Shown here one piece after another: positions 12,801 through 24,800 of a DNA stretch of 64,000 nt (position 1 is its first letter; every line of letters begins with the position of its first letter). A program made the position numbers and the translations under genes. Origin of the DNA: Camarhynchus parvulus. Its lineage: Eukaryota; Chordata; Aves; Passeriformes; Thraupidae. Below the pieces are notes generated by a model, which was given only the letters and a program-made list of their open reading frames with translations, searched no databases and was not told where the DNA came from. Location of the stretch: assembly GCF_901933205.1 (NCBI RefSeq), contig NC_044584.1:11139001-11203000 (forward strand). The letters are read 5' to 3'.

Positions 12801-15800
12801 CAAGTTTAATACAACAAACAAAGAAAGGAACCCAAAGTTTGCCTCCTGAACTTGTACACAGCCCAGTGCTAAGATATCTTTAACTGCTGAGCCCCCAGTG
12901 GCTCCTGCAGAAACCTGATGTTCAGTATTTTTAGCAACTTGCTCCTCCTTGCTATTGAATTTCTTACCAAGTTCCCAGCACCCAGGCTTGTGCAAACAGC
13001 AGCCTCTGCACAAATGCCACCGAGAGCGTGATGTGCCACACTGAACTTCTATTAGAGGTGCTGATGACTGAGGGCAAAAGCCCCCACCTTCAGCCTCTGA
13101 CTGAATCTACAGCATTGACAAGAAAACCTCTCTTAAACTGGTAAACCTGACAGATTTTCTGGTGTGAAACAGTGAGTACAGAGAATTGTAACACACACAC
13201 ACACTGCCCTGCAGCAGGGGGCTGCTATTTCAGGCACACTTTCTAGCAAGATGCAAGAATTGGGAAACTGGCTCCTGCTCTGTGCTTTTTACAAGGCAGA
13301 CAGCACCAATCGTTTGGAGCACATGTACCACCAGCAATGGCTTAAATTACATTTTGTTCCCTGGTAAATGCTTATGTGCAACACTGAGTAAAACCTCACG
13401 TGCATGTTTGGCTTTTCCACTGAGCATTGGCAATTGGAAATGTGCACTGGCCACCCAGTGACTTCTCATACAGGACTTGGTACATACTTCATGGCACAAA
13501 AAAACCTTCAGATCTTGCTTAAATAAATTAATTAATTAAACTCTTTATGGAAGATGGAATTTTTGAATGGTGTTGCTGGCAATGGACGTAACATGAAAAC
13601 CAAAATCCAGGCTTAGTGAAATTGTCAGTAATGACTGCAAGGTCAGAAACTGGCCAGTACACAGGCTGAGTAAAGGAACTCAATAGAAAGATTAACCTTG
13701 CAGAAAATATGCTTAGGGGCTATAGCACTGTCATAAGTGACAAGACCTCAATTCTGCCTTTAGACAGCAGAAGTCAAGCGCTATGTGGCCACTAGATACT
13801 GCTCTGCACTTTGGTCTGCAGCCTGTACACTCCAGAGCAGATGACTGCCTGCTTCACTTTAAAAAAAAAGAAAGTATTTTAAGCTAGTTACAGTGCTGTC
13901 TGCTGCAAAATTGTGGCAGTAAAACAGTCTGACTCAGTTTTGATCTTGTCAGACTGCTAAAATGCACAGTAGCAGGACTTGCATCTCTGATAATCCACTT
14001 GTACCATACATCTTGACTGTAACACTTAACTTTTTCTTTTTAATGTATGGTTTTAATTAACCCTTACTCTGGTCCAACAAGCCTGTCTGTCATACAGAGA
14101 TGAAAGGGCTAAGATTTTAATGGCCTGAGCCTCAGTTTGTTACCTCAAATTCCTCTCAAAACTCGATAGTTAAAAAATGTAATTTTTAAAGAGACTCAAT
14201 ACTCTAAAACTTCTGAAAGCTTAGGACAATTTACCAAATAAAAAGACTGATTATCATCTCAGTAAAACTGGTAGTAGTAATTTGGAAGCCAAAAGATGGA
14301 ACAATCCAGAACTAAATTACAACTTTGACACTTCAGCTTTGTTTCTTATGTCTAAACTGAAGTGATGCTATGGCCCCACAGAGGAATTTTAACATGTCTC
14401 TGTGCCTATCAGATCCCTCCTGCAGCATCAAAGGAACAATTTTGGCACCTAATGTAATTGAACAAACAGTTCAATAAAATCTGCAATTGGTTTGAAGTCA
14501 TTCTGGATTAAACCTTAGGTCGATAGCACTTTATAGCTTACTGTGATTTTGGGACACATGAAATCTTGCAGGACAGGTTTCCTACCTGTCTGAATTTCTT
14601 CATCTCTATTCTCCATGTGTGATTAATCATTTAACTGGACATAAAACCATTTGCAGAGATCTCAGTAAAAGCTGTACTGATCCACTGTTGGTCTTCTAGA
14701 GTCACAACAGTTTAAATGGTGACTAGAACCTGAGGCTGCACTTGGGTACCTCAAGCCCCCTCTCAATCAGCTTGGCCCTCAGTCCTAAGGAGCCCAAGTC
14801 CATTTGTATTCAGCATCCCTCTGCACCTCCACTGCCTCTGTTCTGATTGCACAGAAATTTCTGCCATTCATTTGGATTTTCATTTTAACTCTCTTTTCCT
14901 TCCACAGGAGTCAGAAAAGCCTCAGCCTTTATCACATGGGTAAAAAGAAGAACAGGACCTAGCACTGTTTTAATCAACTCTACTGATCAGGCTGAAGCCA
15001 TGATAAAAGCTGGTGATTTAGCAGTGATTGGCTTCTTTAGGGTAATTATCTGGAAAACTCAAAAGGCTGGTTCTGTTCCAGCTTTGGGATACACTGCTTG
15101 CTATCACCACCAGAGCCCACACATCCAAAGGCCACGAACTCACCAGAAAAATGCAGACCCTCAGTTTCCCCTACATTTGAAAAAAAATTAATAGTCTCTA
15201 TCTATTTTTTCACACTTTTAGACAAGCAGCTGAGGCAGAAATAAGGAAATCTTACACTACAGCACATTTCCTTAACCAGTACCTGGGCAGAGACCCTGAG
15301 ATCTGCTTCTGAGAGCAGGGTGCTCCAGCAGTGTCTGCACAGCCCTGGCTGGTCACAGCAGTGTTTCCTGCATCCTCAGAGAAAGGCCTTCTACCAAACT
15401 CCCCCAGATTTTCCTGATGTGAAGGAGGCCCAATCTGCATGGGTAGGAAGCCATAAAATATTACTTCTGTATATGATCTAACACATGTAGTCCTTTCTCA
15501 AGCAAATTCTACCATTTTCCAGAGCAGAATAAGGTTCCTAGGCTTTGGGCTGAATGCTAGTGATCAGCAGTCAATAGAAATGCTGTCAGAGTGAGTAAAA
15601 TAGGAACAGCTTTTTCCTGCTTTTCCAATGTGTCCTTGAGATCTTTAATATCTGGAAATCAAATCAAAGATTTTCTCTAACTAAAGAGACTTTTATTCTG
15701 ATATCTCTCTGCCCAGTTAAAAGCACAATGTCTGGACTCATACCTGAACTGATAATATCCCAAATGTGCTGGCTACAGCAGATAGTCCAAGTTCTGTGGA

Positions 15801-18800
15801 TATGGAAAACAGGATTCATTACCAAAATGCCCCGTAGTAACAAAGCTGGTGAGCACATAGAACATAACAGGACAAACTGTGAAGATGCTCAGTGCCCAGA
15901 ATTTTGCTTTGCAGCAATCTGCTTGCAGCCATTTAGGAAGGAAGGAAGGCAGTTTTCCAGTGCTGGGGGAAATTGAGAAGCTCTTTCTATCACAGTGATG
16001 CCAGAGAGTTCCCTGAACCACACTGATAGCAGATATTGCCTGCAGATGTGTTTGACTGGACACTGGTTTCACTCAGGGCTGAAATGACAACAGATGAGCA
16101 TGAGCTAGGGCATGTCAGAAATTTAATGGGCAAAAGCCAAAAAAACAGTGTCCAAGGAAATAAAGAGCTGTATCTGGGCTTCTATTACTCACAGATTGCT
16201 CACAAATATGAGTGCCAGGATGTGTTGGAAGGTCTCAGCATATAAATTACTATTCATCTAGCATGAAATAATTGTCTGATTAAATCAAATCTGGAAGTGC
16301 TGTTGCCTTTCATCCTGCTTATTTACTATGAGTTTGAGGGTGGACAGCAGAGTGACTGTTTGACAGATGCAGGAGTCAAGGTCCCTGCATTGAAGAGCAC
16401 TCAGTCAAAAGCCCCAGATGTGCCAGTCAGCTCCTCTTGTGAGCAGAGAGCCCTCCTGTCATCCCTCAGCTCCTGCCAGCTGTGCAGGGGAGCAGCTGCT
16501 GCACCATCCCTCCCAGGCTTTGCAGAGCGTGGCAGTGCCAGGGGAGGGCAGGGAGGATGAGATCAGTGCAGGGAGGACAGAGGGGACCCCACACCATCCC
16601 TGCTGACCCAGGCCAGCCAGCACAAGCTGTGTCACAGCCCTCCTAGGATCTCCCCTTAGAGGTAATCCTGGGAAGCATTACCCACTTTACAATTATACTT
16701 GGCTCTTTACTTCACGAGATTTTAGGGGCCTGCTTCACCCGGAGCTCTAACTCCTACACTTCTTAGCAGGATGTAGGACAAAGTCTTAATGAATACTCTT
16801 TCTGGGACTAGGAACTTCACAATGACAGTGTGGAAGTTTTCTGTGAGACAGCCAGAGATGTGCCAGAGATGCCTTTTGGGATGACAGCCAGTGAGGATGT
16901 CTGTGCCAACTACGGTGTCCAAAGGAACTCTCTCGTTGTGTTTAAGGAGGTAGGAGTACAAAAGTCTAGCAGGTAAGGTGTGGTGACATCTGTGGGCTCT
17001 GGAAAGGCAGTTTGGGAATTTTTCAGGTTATATATAAATTTTATGCTTAAGGATCTGGATATAACAGCTTTACTTTCCAATCTGCGTTCTAATCAACATT
17101 TGCTGCCAAAGTTCAGTGAGATCTGCAGACATTCACCTCTTTTCCTGTGTCTTGTATTTGACCAGGAAATTTCTTCCAGTGCACAACAGAAGAAGTGGCC
17201 AACAATAAAACCAAAACTGCAGAGAGTAGCAGCAATATTTAGACTAGGAAGTAATCAGACCCATGATTTCCTGAGCGAGCATATCTCACAGATAGTGTGT
17301 ATAGATGTAGGAATGATCTTTCAGTATGTCAACATTACTGAACAAATTAAAACTGTCAGCTGTACCTTGAATTTTAGTTGTAATCTTGTTCTGCAATCTA
17401 GTTGTGACATTCATTTCACAAGCTATGGAATTTCAGTTGCTGAGGATCATAAAACTCTCACTTTTAAAGCCTGTCATTTTGTTCCCATAGTTGATAAGGC
17501 CAGCAATCTCACAAACTTCACTATTTGTCCAGGGAAAACCTGTGCATAATGAAGTGCTTGAAGATGGTGGGCAGAGCAAACTGGGCCTGACGAGGCTGAT
17601 CAAAACCTTTACCTTGGATTTGGTCACTGAGTATAACATTGAGGTATGTGCATTTCACTGTGTTAGCAAAAACTATGGGAGAAAGACAGAAATCCATGCA
17701 GAAGGAGACCCAGAGAGCTACTCTGCACCTTAGGGAGTGAGAATTGTCTTTGCTTGTTTGACAAGGCCACTCTTAACCACATCTAGAAATGCCAGCAGAA
17801 CCCAGCCTGCAGCTCTTGGTCTAACCCAGGCCAAATGATGCTTCCCTCTGGCAAGGTGTTGTTTCCTAGATGTGTTGGAAGGTCATGATGAGGAGTGGCT
17901 GGTGAACAGCGAGATCTGAGCTAAGTGGGGTGGGAGGTTGGAAGGTCAGTCCCTAATCCTGGCTCCAAACACTCCACCCCAAGGCAGCCACAGGGAGCTC
18001 TGGGCCAAGGCAAGAAGGAAAGAAACCAGCAGTAATTGTTGCTAGTGCAGGTAGGAATGGAAAGACATGGAAATCCCTGCTTGCCTGGGGGACACCCCAT
18101 TGCCTGATTATAGGGTGGCATGAAAGGAAAGGTGGTCCTGGGCAGGGAAGGAGATACCAGCTGCTGATGCCACCTAGAAGGGAAGGAAGTGCCCAGACAG
18201 GTCTTGCCCCAACAGCTGCTGCAGCTGGGTCTCCCTGGGTAACACCACCTTTTACTTTCAGCATTAATTCTTCTGTGTGTTTTATACAGGAGGTCAGACT
18301 AGAGATCACAGTCCCTTCTGACTGTAAAGATCTGTGAATAACTATGAGGTTTTTCCTGGAACAGGAAAAAAAAACCAACCCTCAGCAGCTGCTGATTCTT
18401 CTTACTTTATCTGCTTTAAAACAATGAAACAAAATCCAATGGTTATGGAAATGACTGGGAATGGAGTTAAAAAGTAAAATCTGCAATAGCAGAGCCTAGG
18501 GATACTGATATGCTGAGCCTCTGATTCACTGTTCTGTCTACAAAGAGTGGAGCAGATGTTGAGTCTTTTGTTTCCCAGACATCTGTGAAGATTTTTGATG
18601 TCCCTGTTGAAAATCACATCCTGCTGTTCACCCCAATGAACTCGGAGACATTCAATGAGATTTACGAAAACTACCAGTCTGCTGCTGCACAATTCAGAGG
18701 AAAGGTTTGTAACACTGAATCCAGATTTGCAAATGGGAATGCCAAAAGATCAGTGCAAAACCACTCACCAATATTACTGGTAAAAATGCACTGCTGTCAG

Positions 18801-21800
18801 TCCATCTTCTAATGCTACCAAACCATTTCAACACAGTTTCAATTATCTGAATTTGTTAAGGACAAGCTGAAAGATAAACTTCACTTGGAAGTGATTTTTT
18901 AAAACACAAAGACCACAAAGAGGAGCAGTAATTCCTTCTGCTCTAAATTAGCCTGTTTCAGATTTTTCAAATATAATTTTCTGGGAGCAACTTCCAAAAG
19001 GTAGTTTTAGCAAAATTCTGGCAATTTCTGGCTCTACCAGGAAATACCATGAGGATCTCAGAATATTGCCTGAAGAAAAGACTGGACCCAGCTACAAAAC
19101 CTGGGAAATATTGCAAGGTATGAGCATAGCCTGCAATATTTGCCTGCAGCCATGTGTTTGCATGTATAGACACAGTTATAGTATTTTGGTTTTCCATGGT
19201 GCTACTCCTGCTCCAGGTACATGAGACACTGAAGAATAGTAAGTCATCTTGTAGCAAAATATCACATATTGGTAAATCCATATGGATTACAGGTGTTTCA
19301 GCTCTTCTGTCCTGTTAAGATTTATGAAGAAGAGTAATAAGCACTTTGGGAGGTAATTTAAAAGTGTTACTGAAAGATGTGATAGCAAACCAGGGTGAAG
19401 GGACAGAGGGAAAAGCTTCAGTACTTTTGTCTGCTTTAACATTTGTTATTAATTAGGATCAAGGTGTAATAAAGTCCACAGAGCTTCTGGGTTTTGGTCT
19501 GAGACCAAAAATGATTCTGCACAGTTCCTTGAATTTAAGGTTAGATCCGCCCCCCCTGCCAAGCTCCACAGTCCATTTCTCCAAAATAGCTAAACCAAAG
19601 CTGGAAGGCCCAACCAGGTGCATGATTCTCTCTTTATCACCAGATACTGTTTGTTTTGGTGGATACTAATGAAGCAAGGAATGGACGGATTTTTGAGTAT
19701 TTCCGCATCAGGGACATCGATGTTCCTGCTGTGAGGATCCTCAATCTCACCAGTGAGGCCAGGTACAAAATGCCTGCAGACGAGGTGACTGTGGAGAACC
19801 TGAAAGAATTCTGCCAGAGCTACCTAAATGGAAAAGCAAAGGTATGTCCTTTACTAACGAGACAGCTCTCTACTACACCAGCTAAAACACAGCAACTTGG
19901 CAGAGCACCCCCTTTTTAAATTAGAACAGTGTCCTGTTGTGATCACTGGTTTATTAATCTACTGCCACCCTAATTCATTAATCTACCATCTACAGCTGTT
20001 GACAGAGCATCCCTCTGTATTTAACAATTGAGGTGAACTACAGGTCTTCCAATGTAAATCCTGGATTGATTATTTATGCCCAATATTTTAACTGATGCCA
20101 GCTGTTCTATTTTAGTGGTTTAAAAACTCCCTATGCCTCTATCTTTCCAATACTATAATGGAGACATTTCCTTTCCTTCACTGGGGAGAGATGCAAACAA
20201 TCATGGCAACAGATTTTAAGGTTACAGGAAACTCCAGTAAATCAAAAAGTGACTGTTTCAGAGGGGATTAACATTTGGTATTTGTTTAAAGCAAGTTTAG
20301 CAAAGTGAATTTTCCCAGGGGGATCATTCCCAATGGTAAATACAGCATTTGTTGCCATAATGAGGCATCATCACACTCATGTGAAAAATGCATTAAAATG
20401 CTGTGCTTATTCAGTGCTCCTCAGGGTGATTTACAGGGAGAAAAGATAAAGCAGTCAGTCTGAGAGCAGGCAGAATTTAAGAAATGTGAGTAGGTAGATC
20501 CTGTATTTAGTGTTGGAAGGGAGCAGAAGGATGGAAGCAGAGGGGATGTGGCCTCTTCCTCACCAAGATCTGCTTCCATGGGGCACGTGTGCCTTTCTGT
20601 GACTGTGCCGTGGTGTTAAAGAAGAGAAATTCCCAGCTCCTGCACTGTAAATTGTAGAAGTCATGTGGGGACCATGACTGGTGGTGAAGGCAGAGATTTA
20701 AGCAGCAATGAACACTTCCTGGTGTGTTTTCCATCACTTTTGAAAGCCCACAACACATAAACTGTTCGGTAGTCCAGCTTCTGAACATTGGAACAGAATC
20801 CAGAACAAGGAATACAATTGTGTTCCAAAGAATCATTTTCAGACAGTCTGCCACAGAGTCTGTATTCAAGAGAGGGAGAAATAGTTCTGAGCACCAACTG
20901 CCCTGGGGTGTGAGATCCCAGCTCCTGCTGAAGGGAGAGAAGGTGGAACCATGGCTGACCAGGATGCAATGATATAAAAGAGTTATCAGACAGCAACAGA
21001 GCACATTAGGTAATGTCCCATCAGACTCACATTAACTTGAGCTAGAGTACAGTTTCTCAATGTTCCCTGCACTTTCACAGCAATGTTTCTTTTTCTGCTT
21101 AGCAACATCTCCCTAGTGAAGAAATTCCACAAGACTGGGACAAGATGCCTGTCAAAGTGCTTGTTGGGAAGAATTTCAACAGTGTCATCTTCAATAAGAC
21201 CATGACTGTATTTGTTATGTTTTGTAAGTGTTGTCATTAAATTCAGATTTTAAGCTGCTATAAGATGATCAATTGGAAGGAAAAAATGAAAGCTCATGCT
21301 TATATACCAAACTAATCTTGGCACTTTACAGAATTGAGCTCAATGAATTTTTAGTGTTTCTGGAAAAAATTGAAGAAAAATTTGTGTCATATCTGTGGAA
21401 ATGCTGTGATACCTTTGCTGACTTAATGTTGCACTGAGTAGCACTGGATCTCTTCAGTAAATATTGGTCAAGGCCATATGAAATCTCTGTGTTGAAAGAA
21501 ACAGGACACTGGAACGTCGTGGTGTACAATTGAAGTGTCTTGCACAGCATGAGCCAGGCTTCCAAGGGCAGAGGGAGAGTTAACTGAGATTGTCTGGTTA
21601 TGATGCTCTAGGATTAAATCCCAGATAGGAATTGTGGTTTAGGAAATTGGAACTCTTTTTTTGCTTCTCTGTCTGCAAGGGATGTGGTTTCCTTACATGA
21701 CTCTTTCCAGCAAGAAACCTCTGCCCTATCCTTGTACCAGCCAGCAGGGATTAGTTTGTGCCTCAGTTCAGTAAAGCAAACATGCAGCATTAACAGCAAT

Positions 21801-24800
21801 ATAGACAACTAGCTGTACTGCCCTGAATTCCAGAAATTCCTAAAGGTAGGACATTCCTGTCATCCTCCTTGTTGGCTGCAGCTGTGTCACTCAGACAAGT
21901 AATTTTTACATTTCAGTATCATGAACAAACTGAATGAGCTAAGCAAGAATTGAACCAAGTCCTCTGGAAATGAAAGGCAGGGAATGTACTGTATTCAGTC
22001 AAGTGCTCCTGAAATTTTAATTCTGTGGGAACCAAGTGTGAGCATTGTTCTCCTGACTGAGGGACTGCAACTGTGTTGTGAGCTTTTTAAAGGGACAAAG
22101 GGCTCTCAGCAGTTTGCTTTTCTGGTGACCTGCATCAGCTCAGTGCTGAGTCAAAACAGCACCATGACTCAAATTCCTCTTTCTAGAGTCAACATAGAGT
22201 AGTTTATTTATTAGCATAGCACAGTTAATTTTACTATGCAGGAAGTATTTTGTAGTTCTGACAAGTATTTCAACACGGGAATGATGCAAGATTTTAAGGT
22301 GGGTTGCACTGGTTATCTGGCACACCCATCCAGCAAAGCAGTCCAAGTTCTGTGTTTGTTACAGTCCTAAGAGGCTAAAGAGAGCTAAAGCAGCACTGCT
22401 ATCAGAAATGTGCTAGTGAGTAACTAGTTATCACTACATGGAAATGTGAAATTCATGAAGGGCAAATGGTTTCAAGCAGATATTTATCACAAACTCTGTT
22501 AACCTGAAGGGCTGAATAGGTTCCCGGTGATTGCTTCTACCACCACTTCTGTGTCCCTATAATTTTATTCTTAAATTTGCAGATGCCCCTTGGTCCCATG
22601 AGTGCAGACAACTCCTGCCAATCTGGGATAAGCTGGGAGAGCAATATGAAAGCCACAAAGACATAATGATTGCAAAGATTGATGTCACAGCAAATGACAT
22701 CCTGGCCGTGGCCCTGGACCGCTATCCGTTCTTCACGCTCTTCCCTGCCGGGTCCCATCACCAGGTGAGAGGCTCTGGGGGAGACTGGGGAGGCTCAGCA
22801 AGCAGGGGCCTTGTGCACAGGTGTCGAGAAAGGAGTCCTGTCACTAGGAAAGATTTGGTCTTTTCTGCTCAGCACTGGCTTCTGAGTAGGCATTGCTGCC
22901 AAGAACCTGAATTAGAGGGGAAACCCTTCTATTGTCTCATCCTATACATGAGGGAAACCCTTCTATTGTCTCATCCTATATATGAGGAAACCCTTCTATT
23001 GTCTCATCCTATATATGAGGGAAAGAAACCCTATCATCCTATATCTCATCCTATATATGAGGGAAACCCTTCTATTGTCTATATATGAGAGAAACCCTTC
23101 TATTGACTCATCCTATACACGAGGGAAACCCTTCTATTGTCTCATCTCAGGTATCATTTACTCCCTTGCACTACAAGTCCTCAGGGCCCCACATCCTGCT
23201 GTTTAACCATCTCCAATCAGCCTGTTGGGTTCTGGCAACAATCTCAGCTTGGAGTGAATTTACAGATAACTCCCAATGACCGCAGTGCCTTTTTACTTCA
23301 AACCCTGACAAGAGAAGTTGTCTCAAAGAACTACTTGTGCCAGTTATTTCCAGAGCATGTATGATAAATGTCTCTAAAATGTTAGTACTGCAGTTGTTAT
23401 TTTCCTCTACATTTTCACAAAACCCAAATCAAAACCTTTCTTCTATACATTTAAGCCAGTAATTTTACTTTGTTCTGGTATCCCAGCCTCCACTGGTAAT
23501 AAATATTTGTTGTCAAGACCAATGATTTTTGCAATATGCTACCTAATCAATCAGCTATGTTACACAATAATTAGAAAATGCTGCTGAAAGTGGAGGCAAA
23601 AAATATTAAATAGCTACATTCTCCATCTATGTGGATTATCTAATTAAAAAGAAAATATCGCAGAAGTAAAAAAAAACCAAAACACTATAATTAAGGCATT
23701 ACTAAGCTTTTCATTTTTCTTAGTAGTAAACTTAAATTAAATTCTAAGACATTTACCCATGTCCTCATTTAATCTCTGAGAGATATTCCTCTCAGATGTG
23801 CATGCACAACTTCTGATGAATTGAACTGCAGTCCTGCACACTCACACAATGTTTAGTCTTCTAGCAGAAAAGCAGAAACCCTTTAAATGCTCAAAATAAA
23901 TGTCAGTTTGCAAAAAACCCACAAATACACAAACAAAAAAGCCCCAAACCAGTAAAAACTTTCATTAACTATTAAGGGATTGTGTCATAATTAAAAATTC
24001 TCTGGAATTAAAGGGTATTTGAAATCTCAAGTTCTTCCTTGTGCACTATGTTTTTGCACTACTTCCTTCAAGTGCAGAGATTTCATCTTGTGCTTGGCTA
24101 GCAGTGCAGGTTCCTGTAGGTGTCTGTTTCTATGGGTTAAGTGAGAAAAATTACTTTTCCATACTCCCATGCACAGATTACTGTAATGAAAAGTGTTGAC
24201 ACACATCCCCAGTAACCACTACAGGAATCAGCTGCTTCTCTGGCTTTACAGATCTTCAGGCTCTGAGAAATTGGTGTTCCAGCCATCATCAGAGTTGATA
24301 AAATCAAGACTCAGCTGATAATATTAATTGCCTCTAGAGAAATAAAAGAATCTTTTTCCAGAAACTTAAACTCACAAACATAAAACCCATTAAAAAGCAG
24401 TTTCAAAGCTGCCACACTTTATATTAAAATGGAATGGAAATACTAAAATTTTGGTATACAAAAAATGTACAATATTAGTGAACTCACCAGTGTGGAGGTG
24501 TTTTGGTTACAGTCCTTTGAACCCAAATCAGGTGTAAGAGTAGCCAAAGTAACACAACATTATTGGTCTCAGTGGGAGTGGGCTTAACCCAGCTGAGAAT
24601 AGGCCTCCACCTATTTCTAAATACACTCAGATAACAGCAGGCAATTCCCAGCGTCACTTACATGAACTTCTACAACTTTTTTCTAAAAAACTTGTGCAAA
24701 AACCCTTTTATACTTCTAGAGAGCAAAGGTTTCTTGGGGAGGAATCTTTAAAATACAATATGGTGCCTAGAGCCACTGAAACTACTTCTTGCATTAAACT

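Noticed and set aside
16980..17549. 189-codon open frame between PDILT exons 4 and 5
   Set aside because: It lies in intron 4, shows no domain, and a clean phase-0 splice from exon 4 to exon 5 gives the expected PDILT sequence.
20507..21004. 165-codon minus-strand frame
   Set aside because: It lies in PDILT intron 7 with no recognisable motif and overlaps another minus-strand frame of 111 codons.
22531..23088. 185-codon open frame through PDILT exon 9
   Set aside because: Only 22583-22764 is exon; the rest reads into intron 9 and its minisatellite after a good GTGAGA donor.
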